The notes: generated by a model not told the origin, from the letters alone. A stretch of 35,009 bases of DNA from Desulfovibrio sp. (GCA_031280915.1 JAITGC010000080.1:1-35009), one strand, 5' to 3'; shown: positions 16,566 through 25,053, numbered from the stretch's first letter. Translations and numbers: made by a program.

Positions 16566-16904
16566 ATGGGCAAAGCACTGCAGATTCGCGTGAGCGCCGT
16601 CACCTGGAACGAAGACCTTCCGGAAAAGCTCTGGCCGAAGATATCCGAGCTTGCTTTCAGCGTTGCCATGCAGCATGAAAAACGCGGGGTGCTGGAAATG
16701 GTGCGGGCCCTTGATGAAGGCCTCAGGTTCATGAACTGGCCGGAAACCCTCAAAGCTTCCATCAATGATGATATTCATAAAGCTGCGGCCTTGAAAAGGG
16801 CTGTCGAGGACGCTCTGGCGGACTGGAAACCCGGCCTGGCCAACAGGTTGAGCGATGAACTTGAGAATGTGCTTGACCGCATGGAAAATAACATTGTAAC
16901 CTGA
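16566..16904 (+). CDS. Small protein of unknown function in the carboxylase operon
   Basis: This is a 112-residue, mostly helical, soluble protein that I do not recognise. Notable stretches are [40 protein letters not shown] and a C-terminal amphipathic helix ending [17 protein letters not shown]. It has no signal peptide and no cysteines. An in-frame ATG at 16527 overlaps the end of the carrier gene; I prefer 16566 because an AGGG lies upstream and the extra 13 residues are basic and low-complexity. The close spacing suggests co-transcription with the carboxylase genes. Confidence 0.65.
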   Translation: MGKALQIRVSAVTWNEDLPEKLWPKISELAFSVAMQHEKRGVLEMVRALDEGLRFMNWPETLKASINDDIHKAAALKRAVEDALADWKPGLANRLSDELENVLDRMENNIVT

Positions 16905-16984
16905 CGGCCGGATACCGCGCGAGAAATTCAACACGCCCGGCAGCTCAGACCATTGCGACCCCTTTCAGCTTTGAGGAGGGCATC

Positions 16985-17485
16985 ATGCTGAACAAAGTCA
17001 CCATTATCGGCCGTCTTGGCCGCGACCCCGAACTGCGCTACACCCAAAGCGGCTCCCCTGTGGCCAGCCTGAACGTGGCGACGGACGAATCCTACACCGA
17101 TCGTGACGGCAACAAGGTTGAACGCACGGAATGGCACCGCATCTCTGTTTTTCAGCGCCAGGCGGAAAGCTGCGCCAATTATTTGAGCAAGGGCAGCCTT
17201 GTTTATGTGGAGGGGAACCTCACCACACGCAAATGGCAGGACCAGAACGGGCAGGACAGGTATTCCACGGAAATCAGGGCGCAACGCGTTCTTTTTCTGG
17301 AACGCAAAAATGACGGCGCGCGCCCGCGCGGGATGGATGAGGATTATGAAAGTCCGGCCCGTTCCGCCTCCGGCGGCCAGGGGCAGCGCGGTGGAAATCC
17401 GCAGCAGGACAAGCGTTCCGCGCACGATGACCTGGGGCCCGCCTTTCCATCTGAGGCGGCAAGTATGGACGAAGTGCCGTTTTAG
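16985..17485 (+). CDS. ssb: Single-stranded DNA-binding protein SSB
   Basis: This 166-residue protein has the OB fold of bacterial SSB at residues 1-110: [60 protein letters not shown] and [21 protein letters not shown] Gly/Gln-rich linker (about 115-150) leads to the acidic-hydrophobic tip MDEVPF, which recruits partner proteins. Its start has a strong ribosome binding site (GAGGAGGGC). Length is normal. The stop TAG (17483-17485) forms the head of a TAGGGCAA repeat. It may share the upstream transcript or have its own start in the 80-bp gap. Confidence 0.95.
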   Translation: MLNKVTIIGRLGRDPELRYTQSGSPVASLNVATDESYTDRDGNKVERTEWHRISVFQRQAESCANYLSKGSLVYVEGNLTTRKWQDQNGQDRYSTEIRAQRVLFLERKNDGARPRGMDEDYESPARSASGGQGQRGGNPQQDKRSAHDDLGPAFPSEAASMDEVPF

Positions 17486-17506
17486 GGCAAATTGACATTG
17501 AAAATG
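17483..17506 (+). repeat. TAGGGCAA element; supplies the ssb stop codon
   Basis: TAGGGCAAATTGACATTGAA begins on the ssb stop codon. It matches the copy at 28299 at 16 of 23 positions with the same spacing of the internal TTGAAA. No right arm follows, so it is a degenerate copy. Confidence 0.5.
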
Positions 17507-17530
17507 CATACTGCGCTTTCGTGCCTGGCT

Positions 17531-17568
17531 GCAAAAATAACGACCAAAATTTTATTGGTTGTTTTTGC
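17531..17568 (+). terminator. Terminator-like hairpin downstream of ssb
   Basis: AACGACCAA (17539-17547) pairs with TTGGTTGTT (17555-17563, one G-T pair) around a 7-base loop and runs into a T-rich tail. Outer GCAAA/TTTGC pairs extend the stem past a small bulge. It lies 45 bp after the ssb stop. Confidence 0.55.
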
Positions 17569-17651
17569 TGAAAAACGTGGTTTTCAGCCGGCTCACCCCG
17601 CCCAAGGCGGCGCAGAACCCTTCGGGTTTTGAAGTGCTTACTTTTGTAAGC
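17567..17651. other. Run of small hairpins in the ssb-sat intergenic region
   Basis: Within the 327-bp gene-free stretch 17486-17812 several hairpins follow one another. GCTGAAAA (17567-17574) pairs with TTTTCAGC (17581-17588). A CCGCC/GGCGG-type stem lies near 17597-17611. AACCC/GGGTT with a 3-base loop lies near 17616-17628. GCTTAC (17636-17641) pairs with GTAAGC (17646-17651) around TTTT. All lie upstream of the sat -35, so they are not in its leader if that promoter is correct. They could be the 3' region of the ssb transcript or a small RNA. No protein frame is convincing here. Confidence 0.4.
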
Positions 17652-17692
17652 AAACACGAGTATGATGCAGTCAAAAAATTTTCTGGAACCAG

Positions 17693-17721
17693 TTGACTTT
17701 TTGTTCAATTATTCACAAGAT
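17693..17721 (+). promoter_or_regulatory. Candidate sat promoter
   Basis: TTGACT (17693-17698) and CAAGAT (17716-17721) are separated by 17 bp, about 90 bp upstream of the sat ATG. The -35 is good and the -10 weak. The Rex-type operator lies almost wholly in the spacer, which supports this placement. Confidence 0.45.
17701..17718 (+). promoter_or_regulatory. Rex-type operator in the sat promoter
   Basis: TTGTTCAATTATTCACAA matches the Rex consensus TTGTGAAnnnnTTCACAA with 5/7 bases in the left arm and 7/7 in the right arm at exact spacing. Rex is an NAD(H)-sensing repressor known to repress sat in Desulfovibrio vulgaris. Its position between -35 and -10 fits direct blocking of RNA polymerase. 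Confidence 0.7.
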
Positions 17722-17812
17722 AGTTGTCACCTGCACCCTCAGCTGCCGGCCCAATCTGTGAGGGCCGAGTGGCAGGGTAAACATAAACTGTAAACAGTAT
17801 GGAGGATCCACA

Positions 17813-19084
17813 ATGTCCAAACTTGTCCCCCCGCACGGAGGCAAAGGCTTGGTATGCCGCCTTCTGGAAGGCGCCGCCCTGGAAGCTGAAAAGAAAAAAG
17901 CGGCCGGCCTGAAGCAGATTGAAATTTCCTCTCGCGCCAAAGGCGACCTGATAATGATGGGCATTGGCGGTTTTTCACCGCTCAACGGCTTTATGAAAAA
18001 AGCCGACTGGAAAAACGTGTGTGAAAAAATGCTGCTTTCCGACGGCACCTTCTGGCCCGTACCGGTAACGCTCGACATCTCCGCCGCCGACGCCAAGGCC
18101 GTCAAAGCGGGGGAAGAAGTGGCCCTTGTGCGTAACGGCGAAGTTATGGCCACCATGAAGCTGGAAGAAATTTATGAAATGACCGAAACCGACAAAAAAT
18201 GGGAATGCGAAAAGGTCTTCAAAGGCGAAGGCCCGGATTCCCAGAAATTCTGGGAAGTGGCGCCCAATGACCATCCCGGCGTCAAAATGGTGCTGGCGCA
18301 GCAAGAATACAATATCGCCGGCCCGGTAAAAGTGCTCTCCCAGGGCGAATTCCCGACAAAATTCCCCGGCGTGTACATGACGCCCGCCCAGTTGCGCACC
18401 AAAATGGATGAACGCAAATGGCAGAAAGTCGCGGCTCTGCAACTGCGCAATCCCATGCACCGCTCTCACGAGTATCTGGCCAAGATTGCTGCGGAAGTGT
18501 GCGACGGCGTTGTTATCCACTCCCTTGTCGGCTCGCTCAAGCCCGGTGACATCCCGGCGGAAGTGCGCGTCAGATGCATTGACACCCTGGTGGACAAATA
18601 TTTTGTCAAAGATCACATCATCCAGGCCGGTTATCCCCTGGACATGCGCTATGCCGGCCCGCGTGAAGCGTTGCTGCACGCCACTTTCCGCCAGAATTAC
18701 GGCGTCAACAACCTGATTGTCGGCCGCGACCACGCTGGCGTGGGCGACTTCTACGGCATGTTCGAAGCCCAGGAGATTTTCCGCAAAATGCCCACTCCGG
18801 CGGAAGACAGCAAACGCCTGCTCTGTGAGCCGATGAACATTGACTGGACGTTCTACTGCGTGAAGTGCGACGGCATGGCAAGCATGCGCACCTGCCCGCA
18901 TGGCAAGGACGACCGCGTGATCCTCTCCGGCACAAAGCTGCGCAAAATGCTCTCCGAAGGCGCGGAAGTGCCGGATCACTTCGGCCGTGACGAAGTGCTC
19001 GTCATACTGCGCGAATACTACTCCAGCCTGACGGAAAAAGTGGAAATCAAAATGCAAAGCGCCGCTGCCGGCAAAGGCATGTAA
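17813..19084 (+). CDS. sat: Sulfate adenylyltransferase (ATP sulfurylase)
   Basis: The 423-residue enzyme activates sulfate with ATP to adenosine 5'-phosphosulfate, the first cytoplasmic step of dissimilatory sulfate reduction. It is the single-chain ATP sulfurylase type. Motifs are [18 protein letters not shown] (the QxRNPxHxxHE active-site loop), [18 protein letters not shown], and [15 protein letters not shown] (the GRDHAG loop). It also has a C-rich segment, [18 protein letters not shown], and the ending [13 protein letters not shown]. There is no APS-kinase domain. GGAGG lies 9 bases before the ATG. An intrinsic terminator follows directly, so it is monocistronic. A Rex-type operator upstream suggests control by NADH/NAD+. 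The APS reductase and its electron donors are not in the window. Confidence 0.97.
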   Translation: MSKLVPPHGGKGLVCRLLEGAALEAEKKKAAGLKQIEISSRAKGDLIMMGIGGFSPLNGFMKKADWKNVCEKMLLSDGTFWPVPVTLDISAADAKAVKAGEEVALVRNGEVMATMKLEEIYEMTETDKKWECEKVFKGEGPDSQKFWEVAPNDHPGVKMVLAQQEYNIAGPVKVLSQGEFPTKFPGVYMTPAQLRTKMDERKWQKVAALQLRNPMHRSHEYLAKIAAEVCDGVVIHSLVGSLKPGDIPAEVRVRCIDTLVDKYFVKDHIIQAGYPLDMRYAGPREALLHATFRQNYGVNNLIVGRDHAGVGDFYGMFEAQEIFRKMPTPAEDSKRLLCEPMNIDWTFYCVKCDGMASMRTCPHGKDDRVILSGTKLRKMLSEGAEVPDHFGRDEVLVILREYYSSLTEKVEIKMQSAAAGKGM

Positions 19085-19111
19085 CAATTTGATTTTCTGC
19101 TGTTTTGTGAT

Positions 19112-19139
19112 AAAAAGGGCGCCTCAGGGCGCCTTTTTT
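19112..19139 (+). terminator. Intrinsic terminator of sat
   Basis: GGCGCC pairs with GGCGCC around a TCAG loop, extended by an A-run/T-run stem (AAAAAG with TTTTTT) that ends in six T. It starts 28 bp after the sat stop. Confidence 0.9.
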
Positions 19140-19320
19140 ATTCGGGGCAAAGGACAATGGCTCGATTTGGAGCATTCCCTGAAAAAACCCGCTCTTTACG
19201 AACCGAAAAAAACAGCTTATGCTGATGAAAGCGCATTCGGCGGATTACTGGAATACTGATACTCAACCGGGCAAAGCATCCCCAAACAAACGCGGACTGT
19301 CCTGACGCGGGTATTTTTAC

Positions 19321-20313
19321 ATGAATCATCTCAGAGAAGTTCTTGTCGGTTCTTTGTGTATCGCGCTTCTGGCGGCAGCGTTCTGCGTCTGGAATATTTT
19401 CGGCAATGACATCAACATCTGCGCCGGCACCGGCTGCTCTCTGTATCAGGATTTCACCATCAACGGCATTTCCCTGTGGTGGATCGGAACGGCTGTTTTT
19501 TCCGTATTCGCGCTGCTGGCTCTTGTCGGCGCGGCATCCCTGGGCCGTCTTGCGGCCGGCGCGGCCCTGTGCGGAGACATTTGCCTGCTTCTGCTCATGG
19601 CGCTGACCGCCCCTTGCGTGAGCTGCCTTATTATTGCCCTGTTTTTTGCCGCCCAGTACATGAGCTTCAACTTTGCTGCCGAGAACAAAATCACACGTCT
19701 CAGCAGCGCCAACAGAAAATCGCGGACATCCGTTCTGCTCTGGGTGTGGCTGATACTTTTCACAATCAACATAGGCGCGGTGGCGCGCTCACAGATAGGG
19801 GTCTGGCCCATTGCCGGCGCGGATAACGATATAACGACGCGCCTGTTCTTCTCGCCCTCTTGTTCAAGCTGCCGCGAGGCCATTGATATTCTTTCAGGGC
19901 ATGTGGATGTGGCCTTCTACCCCTTGGGAGAAAACGAGACCGACCTGTACAAAATCGCAAAAATGCGCAAGCTGCTGGATACAGGAGCGAGCGTCAACGA
20001 AGCGCTCACCCAGTCCCAGGAAATCCAGATACCCACAGGCCTGGCCGCCTACGCTCCCGAACTTCTTTTATTGCGCTTTGCAATGTTGCGCAACAAAGCC
20101 CATGTATGGGCCGCCGGCTCGCAAGTTGTGCCCTTTTTTGAATACCAGGGGCTTCCCGCCGCGCTGAAGCCCAAAAAATCCTCATTATCAGGAGCCTTGC
20201 CCCTCTCGCAATACCAAACGCAAAACGCGCCCGCTCCTGCCAGCGCCAACGAAAACCTTCCCCTGGCCCCCCTGGTGGACGGACGGTGCACGACGAATAC
20301 GCCCTGCCGCTAG
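19321..20313 (+). CDS. VKOR-like membrane thiol oxidoreductase fused to a thioredoxin-like domain
   Basis: This 330-residue protein begins with four or five membrane helices (about 8-26, 52-72, 78-95, 97-117, 137-155). Cysteines fit the vitamin K epoxide reductase pattern: a loop pair C34/C39 (CAGTGC) after helix 1 and an in-membrane C99-V-S-C102. A thioredoxin-like segment follows, RLFFSPSCSSCREAIDIL, with C181-x-x-C184. Bacterial VKOR proteins reoxidise periplasmic DsbA-type partners with quinone, often as fusions to a Trx domain. The role here is inferred. The C-terminal 80 residues include IQIPTGLAAYAPELL and a Pro/Ala-rich tail ending CTTNTPCR. A GCGGG upstream is a weak ribosome binding site. 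The stop TAG is the head of a TAGAGCAA repeat. Confidence 0.7.
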   Translation: MNHLREVLVGSLCIALLAAAFCVWNIFGNDINICAGTGCSLYQDFTINGISLWWIGTAVFSVFALLALVGAASLGRLAAGAALCGDICLLLLMALTAPCVSCLIIALFFAAQYMSFNFAAENKITRLSSANRKSRTSVLLWVWLILFTINIGAVARSQIGVWPIAGADNDITTRLFFSPSCSSCREAIDILSGHVDVAFYPLGENETDLYKIAKMRKLLDTGASVNEALTQSQEIQIPTGLAAYAPELLLLRFAMLRNKAHVWAAGSQVVPFFEYQGLPAALKPKKSSLSGALPLSQYQTQNAPAPASANENLPLAPLVDGRCTTNTPCR

Positions 20314-20340
20314 AGCAAACTAGCGTTAACACTTGCTGCG
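20311..20340 (+). repeat. TAGAGCAA element; supplies the stop of the VKOR-like gene
   Basis: TAGAGCAAACTAGCGTTAAC begins on the stop codon and is followed by ACTTGCTGC, so the GCAA/TTGC arms are kept. The inner AGCGTTAAC recurs in two other intergenic spots (7376-7384 and 27010-27018 approximately). Confidence 0.5.
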
Positions 20341-20404
20341 ACGCTTTCTCCCCAGGCCTGAACACCGGGGTTTCCGCTCAAAATATGATGAAAAAACAAA
20401 AAAA

Positions 20405-20542
20405 TTGACAAATTTTTGTTTTATGGATAAGTAACACGAAATTAAATAATTTAATACTACTCCCCAAAGCACAAACGCCACCAGCGAGGTAAGAATGGTG
20501 ACTTTATAGTGTGGATAAATCTTGCCACAGTAGTAACACGAA
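20405..20542 (+). promoter_or_regulatory. Promoter and candidate operator region of the TonB/ABC operon
   Basis: A perfect -35 TTGACA (20405-20410) precedes a weak -10 (TAAGTA, 20428-20433). A 15-base AT palindrome, ATTAAATAATTTAAT (20441-20455), lies just downstream. An 11-base direct repeat AGTAACACGAA occurs at 20430-20440 and 20532-20542, and TGGATAA precedes both at different spacing (20424-20430, 20512-20518). The region is far more AT-rich than its surroundings. A metal-responsive repressor of the Fur/Zur type would suit the genes that follow, but no consensus match proves this. Confidence 0.4.
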
Positions 20543-20576
20543 TTTTAAAAAAATATATGCAATGGAGCGAAAAAGC

Positions 20577-22790
20577 ATGCGGAAACACACCGAATATCCA
20601 TGCACCTGTATTGGCGCGGCAATGCTTGTTATGCTGTTCAGCATGAGCATGGGCTTGCCCGCAATTTCTCTCGCGGACGAAACAGCCGACCCCGCGCCCC
20701 AAGAACGGCCGGGGCTCCACCCCGAACCCGGCGCCCTCACACAAGGCTCGTTGAGCGCCTACACGCTGCCGCCGGTCACCGCTTACGGCGTGGCTGACCA
20801 GCCGCCCGCCGTTCCGGTGACGACGCGCTTCGGCGCCCAGTTCAACGTGGTGACCGAAGAACGGATCGCCCTGCAGAATTCCCTGGATTTTTACGACGCC
20901 TTGCGCAACGTGCCGGGCGTGATGTTCCAGAAAAAAAACATCATCGGCGGCCAGACGAGCCACAGCCTGTATATGCGCGGCCGCGGCGCGGGCCACCCCA
21001 GCCCGGATCTCAGCATCCTCTTTGACGACGTGCCCCGCTTCGGGGCGCTTTTCGGCCAGGCTCTGGCCGACGGCGTACCCGTTTACGCGCTGGGCGGCAT
21101 GGAAATTTACAAGTACCCGCAGCCCTCGCGCTTCGGTTCCGGCTACGGCATGATCAACTTCATACCCAAATACATGACCGAAGAGGGCTACGAGGTCAGA
21201 TTGGGCTTTGAAGGCGGCTCTTTTTCCACCTTTGCCGAAAATATCGGCCTGGGCGCGAAAAAAGAGCAGTTTGACATCTACGCCGCCCAAAGTCGGGCCT
21301 GGACAGCCGGTCATACGGACAATTCCGCCGCCTGGCAGGAAAGCTGGTACGGCAACCTGGGCGTGCAACTGTTCGAAAACTGGAATTTGCGGCTCATGAG
21401 CAGCTATGTCAGCGCCCAGACAGAAGCCCCGGACAGTCCGCTCTACGAATCACGACGGACTGGAAACGGCGGCAGTTGGCTTGCCGACAGGTATGACACC
21501 TATTCGTCCCTGACCACCCTGACCCTGGGCAATAGCTACAAACAGGCCAGCGGCTGGCTGAAGGGCTATTACAACGACACCAGATTTTTTATCCGGGGCG
21601 AAGGAGCGTCGGACAGCTATTCCCGGCAGTGGGTGCAAATGTACGGTCTTCGCGGCCGGGAAACCTTCTCCATCTGGGAGGGCGGCGAATTCGTACTGGG
21701 TTTTGACCTGGACAGAACCGAAATGGAGAATTACCAGATACGACACTCTCAACGAAACGCGGCCGGCACGCTCGTCCCGGTCGCCCGCGGCCCGAATAAT
21801 CCGAGAACCTGGGATTTTCCGGATCAGACCCTGTTTTCGCCCTACCTGGCCGTCAGTCAGATGTTCGGCAGCAAAGAGGGTTTTCACGTCATCCCTTCGG
21901 CGGGCATACGCTTTTACACCCACAATCTCTTTGCTGATCAGACAGCGCCGCAGGCCGGCCTGGTGCTGGGTTACGGACATACCGACCTGAACTTCAACTA
22001 CGCGCGCGGCGTCAACTATCCAAGCCCCGTCGTTCTGATGAATTTTTTGCCCAACAGCTCCCTGCCGTCCGGTTTCAACTCTAAAAAGATTGAACCCGAA
22101 CTTGTTGACCATTTCGAGGTGGGCCTGACCCACACCTGGCCAAACCTGTTTACCCTTGGGGGAACGTATTTTCACGACGACGGCAGAAACCGCACCAGGG
22201 CCTATATGTTTGGGCCGACGCCGAGCGAAGGATTTTTCAACGCCTCCAGCACAGCCAGATATATTATTGACGGTTTCGAGTTGAGCGGCAGCCTGACCCC
22301 GACGGACGGCCTGGAGCTTTTTGCCGGGGCGACCTGGCTGCAAGCCAGGGCCAGGGGAGACGGCACAGGCCCTGAGGATCGTAAATGGCGGGACAAACTC
22401 CCCTACACGCCGGACTTCATGTTCCAGGCCGGCTTCAAATGGGATTTTCTGGAACATTTCCGGCTTAGCGGCGATTTTCAGCATATCCGGGGCATGTATC
22501 AGGGCACTCTTGCCCGTACTTCCTCCACGGCGGGCGGCGGCGTCAGCGGCGTTGACAGATTGACCGAGCGCGACAGGCTGCCGGACATCAACGTGGTCAA
22601 TCTGCGCCTGGACTATATGTTCGACCACGAACCCTGGCATCTGGAACAGGGCAAAATTTTTCTGGCCGTGAATAATGTGCTCAACGCCAAATACGCCTAT
22701 GCCATGGACAAGCACCCCACCACAGGAGCCAGGGATTTTTACTGGATGCCCGGAACAACCTTTATGGCCGGTTTTGAATTAAAATTTTAA
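20577..22790 (+). CDS. TonB-dependent outer-membrane receptor
   Basis: The 737-residue protein is an outer-membrane beta-barrel that imports a ligand using TonB energy. I place the start at the ATG at 20577 (GGAG upstream) because it gives a signal peptide of basic head and hydrophobic core (AMLVMLFSMSMGLPAISLA) with cleavage near residue 33. Upstream in-frame ATGs at 20511 and 20562 would bury it. A possible TonB box (LPPVTAYG) follows. The plug domain includes NSLDFYDALRNVPGVMFQK, SLYMRGRGAG and ILFDDVPRFG, and ends near GYGMINFIPK. The barrel ends with Phe (FMAGFELKF). The ligand is unknown; the downstream metal-type ABC genes suggest a metal or metal complex. Confidence 0.93.
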   Translation: MRKHTEYPCTCIGAAMLVMLFSMSMGLPAISLADETADPAPQERPGLHPEPGALTQGSLSAYTLPPVTAYGVADQPPAVPVTTRFGAQFNVVTEERIALQNSLDFYDALRNVPGVMFQKKNIIGGQTSHSLYMRGRGAGHPSPDLSILFDDVPRFGALFGQALADGVPVYALGGMEIYKYPQPSRFGSGYGMINFIPKYMTEEGYEVRLGFEGGSFSTFAENIGLGAKKEQFDIYAAQSRAWTAGHTDNSAAWQESWYGNLGVQLFENWNLRLMSSYVSAQTEAPDSPLYESRRTGNGGSWLADRYDTYSSLTTLTLGNSYKQASGWLKGYYNDTRFFIRGEGASDSYSRQWVQMYGLRGRETFSIWEGGEFVLGFDLDRTEMENYQIRHSQRNAAGTLVPVARGPNNPRTWDFPDQTLFSPYLAVSQMFGSKEGFHVIPSAGIRFYTHNLFADQTAPQAGLVLGYGHTDLNFNYARGVNYPSPVVLMNFLPNSSLPSGFNSKKIEPELVDHFEVGLTHTWPNLFTLGGTYFHDDGRNRTRAYMFGPTPSEGFFNASSTARYIIDGFELSGSLTPTDGLELFAGATWLQARARGDGTGPEDRKWRDKLPYTPDFMFQAGFKWDFLEHFRLSGDFQHIRGMYQGTLARTSSTAGGGVSGVDRLTERDRLPDINVVNLRLDYMFDHEPWHLEQGKIFLAVNNVLNAKYAYAMDKHPTTGARDFYWMPGTTFMAGFELKF

Positions 22791-22821
22791 GGCTGGAAAT
22801 CGCCCCAGGGAGAACAAGTCT

Positions 22822-23439
22822 GTGAATACCGCAACGGAAAAGGATATTCTCCGCCGTCAATTTTTCAATGAGGCGGCCGAAGAATGGGAAGTCCGCAATT
22901 ATCCCCCGGAAACCGCGGCAAAGACGGAAAGCCTGATAGCGGAACTGGAAATCGCCTCCGGCATGACAATCCTGGACGTCGGCTGCGGGCGCGGCATACT
23001 TATCCCCATGCTGCGCGGACGCGCCGGGCAGCGCGGCCGCCTCGTCGCCCTCGACGCCTCGGCCCCCATGCTGGCCGGCGTGGCGGACAAAGACGACGGA
23101 GCCTTTGCCCTTCACGCGCGGGCCGAAAGCATCCCCCTGCTGGATGAGTATGTGGACATGATTGTCTGTTTTTCGGCCTTTCCCCATTTCAGCGACCACC
23201 CGGCGGCCGCCCGTGAGTTTCACAGGGTGCTCAAGCCCGGAGGCACGGCCCATGTGCTGCATCTGGCCTCACGCGAGATGATAAACCGCCACCACGACAG
23301 GCACCATGCCGTCGCCGGCGACCATATGCCTGACGAAAAGGCCATGCGCGCCATGTTCCTCGCCGCCGGATTCGCTTCTGTCAATTTGCGGGAACATGCC
23401 GGCGAATACCGTTTTTCCGCCCGCAAAAAGGAAGCCTGA
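22822..23439 (+). CDS. Class I SAM-dependent methyltransferase in the uptake operon
   Basis: The 205-residue protein has the SAM-binding motif ILDVGCGRGILIPML (about 50-64), the acidic ribose-binding VALDASAPML strand and a MIVCFSAFPHF motif IV region, followed by FHRVLKPGGTAHVLHLA. Near the C-terminus is a His-rich loop, INRHHDRHHAVAGDHMPDE (about 154-172). It starts with GTG at 22822 behind AGGGAG, 31 bp after the receptor stop, and one base separates its stop from the binding-protein ATG. It is thus firmly inside the operon. The substrate is unknown. Position suggests action on an imported metallophore or metal complex; the His cluster might bind metal. Confidence 0.8.
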   Translation: MNTATEKDILRRQFFNEAAEEWEVRNYPPETAAKTESLIAELEIASGMTILDVGCGRGILIPMLRGRAGQRGRLVALDASAPMLAGVADKDDGAFALHARAESIPLLDEYVDMIVCFSAFPHFSDHPAAAREFHRVLKPGGTAHVLHLASREMINRHHDRHHAVAGDHMPDEKAMRAMFLAAGFASVNLREHAGEYRFSARKKEA

Positions 23440-23440
23440 G

Positions 23441-24265
23441 ATGTTAAGACGCCTGTTGCTTCCCCTCGCGCTGTTTCTGTTGTGCGCCATGCCGGGGCAA
23501 GCCCCGGCTCAAGCGCGCCTTTTGAAAATTGTGACCGGCACTTCGCTGATAGAAGATATTGTGCGGGATCTGACCGACGGCAGGGTGGAAACCGTGACCC
23601 TTATCGCCGGCTCATCCTGTCCCGGCCACGACAACGCCAATCCGGCCGATTTCGTGTTCGCGGCGCGGGCCGACGCGATCCTCGTCCACGCCTTTCAAAA
23701 AAATATGCCCCAGTTCGTCGGCATGGCGGAATCCGTCAGCCCCGGCGAAAAACGCATTGATGTCATGGAAACCAGGGGTTCCTGGCTTGTCCCGGCCAAT
23801 CAGCGCAAAGCCCTGGACGAGGTCGCGGAAGTTCTGATGCGCCTTTCTCCCGATGATGCGCCGGCCGTCAGGAAAAGGGCCGAACTGCGCCTTGCGCGGA
23901 TAAATCAGGCTGAATCCGAAAGTTTGCCGGAACTGGCCGCGTTCAAAAACACCCCTGTGATCGCTGCCGACATGCAGTCGGAGTTTGTCCGATGGGCCGG
24001 TTTTGACGTATTGGAAACCTACAGGCGTTCAGAGGAAATGACGGCCCGCGATGTGGCGAAACTGACGGACGCCTTGCGCGGCCGTAAAATCGCCGGAGTA
24101 ATTGACAACTTTCAGAGCGGCGCTGACGCCGGCCTGCCTTTGGCCCTGGAATTGAAAGCGCCGCATGTGGTTCTTTCCAATTTTCCCGGTTTCACCGACA
24201 ATGTGCCGGACTACTTCAGCCTTCTGCGATATAACATAACTCAGTTGGTCAAACTGGGCAGGTGA
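23441..24265 (+). CDS. Periplasmic metal-binding protein of an ABC transporter (ZnuA/TroA-like)
   Basis: The 274-residue protein has an N-terminal signal peptide (RRLLLPLALFLLCAMPGQAP, cleaved near AQA25). The mature part follows the cluster A-I binding-protein pattern: LKIVTGTSLIEDIVRDLTDG, a PGHDNANPADF loop (H63) equivalent to the PGxDPHxYEP metal loop, FAARADAILVH, PVIAADMQSEFVRWAGF, and a C-terminal LKAPHVVLSNFPG. The His-rich acidic loop of zinc-specific ZnuA is absent and the usual second His of the DPH motif is Ala, so the ligand may not be bare Zn2+. The start is the ATG at 23441 with AGGAAG upstream; an earlier in-frame ATG at 23306 would run through the methyltransferase gene. Confidence 0.82.
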   Translation: MLRRLLLPLALFLLCAMPGQAPAQARLLKIVTGTSLIEDIVRDLTDGRVETVTLIAGSSCPGHDNANPADFVFAARADAILVHAFQKNMPQFVGMAESVSPGEKRIDVMETRGSWLVPANQRKALDEVAEVLMRLSPDDAPAVRKRAELRLARINQAESESLPELAAFKNTPVIAADMQSEFVRWAGFDVLETYRRSEEMTARDVAKLTDALRGRKIAGVIDNFQSGADAGLPLALELKAPHVVLSNFPGFTDNVPDYFSLLRYNITQLVKLGR

Positions 24266-24271
24266 ATCGCC

Positions 24272-25048
24272 GTGTGCCCTCCTCTGGCCCAGTTGAAGGG
24301 CGTCACCGTTGATTTCGGTCGCGGACGCGTTCTGGACGACATCCATCTTACCGTCAGGCCCGGCGAATTCTGGACGCTGATAGGCCCCAACGGCGCGGGA
24401 AAATCCACGCTGCTGGGCCTGTTCAACGGGCTGACGCCGTGCCGTTGGGGGAGCGTGACATACAACGGCCGCGTGGTCACGCCCAAAACCGCCCCGCAAA
24501 TCCGCCTTAACATCGCCCATGTCTTTCAGGCCACGGATATTGACCCAAAAATGCCCATGAATGTCTATGAGGCTGTGTTGGCCGGCACATACAGCCGGAC
24601 AGGCCTGCTGAAAAAAACGGGAAACAGGGAAAAAGAATCGGCCGAGCGCGCTCTGGAGGCTGTGGGTCTATCCCGCCTCGCCGGACGCCCCATCGGCCAT
24701 CTCTCCGGCGGAGAGCGCCAGCGCATGGCCCTGGCAAGGGCCCTGGCCCAGGAGCCGGAATTTCTGCTCCTCGACGAACCCACCGCATCCCTTGACTGGC
24801 AGGCGCAAAGAGAAATCCTCAATGTCATTGCCGAGTTGCGGCGCCAATACCGTCTTGCCGTGTTTCTGGTCACCCATGACCTCAACGCCGTGTTCAGCAT
24901 GGCCGCCAAGGTGGCCATGCTGAAAGGCGGAAAACTCCTCTGGACAGGCGCCGCCCATGAGGCTGTAGATCCGGAACTTCTCGGACTTCTCTACTCTGTC
25001 CCCATAACCGTCGCCGCCTGTGGAGAACGGCGGGTGGCCCTTTTCTGA
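24272..25048 (+). CDS. ABC transporter ATP-binding protein, metal type
   Basis: The 258-residue ATPase has Walker A GPNGAGKS (38-45), a Q-loop (HVFQATDID), the signature LSGGERQRMALARALAQ (about 149-165), Walker B FLLLDEPTASLD and the H-loop VTHDL. It energises the adjacent membrane permease for import. It is closest in layout to the ZnuC/MntB group. It starts with GTG at 24272, 6 bp after the binding-protein stop. The permease begins 5 bp beyond its stop, so the three form a standard binding-protein-dependent importer. Confidence 0.92.
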   Translation: MCPPLAQLKGVTVDFGRGRVLDDIHLTVRPGEFWTLIGPNGAGKSTLLGLFNGLTPCRWGSVTYNGRVVTPKTAPQIRLNIAHVFQATDIDPKMPMNVYEAVLAGTYSRTGLLKKTGNREKESAERALEAVGLSRLAGRPIGHLSGGERQRMALARALAQEPEFLLLDEPTASLDWQAQREILNVIAELRRQYRLAVFLVTHDLNAVFSMAAKVAMLKGGKLLWTGAAHEAVDPELLGLLYSVPITVAACGERRVALF

Positions 25049-25053
25049 ACGGA

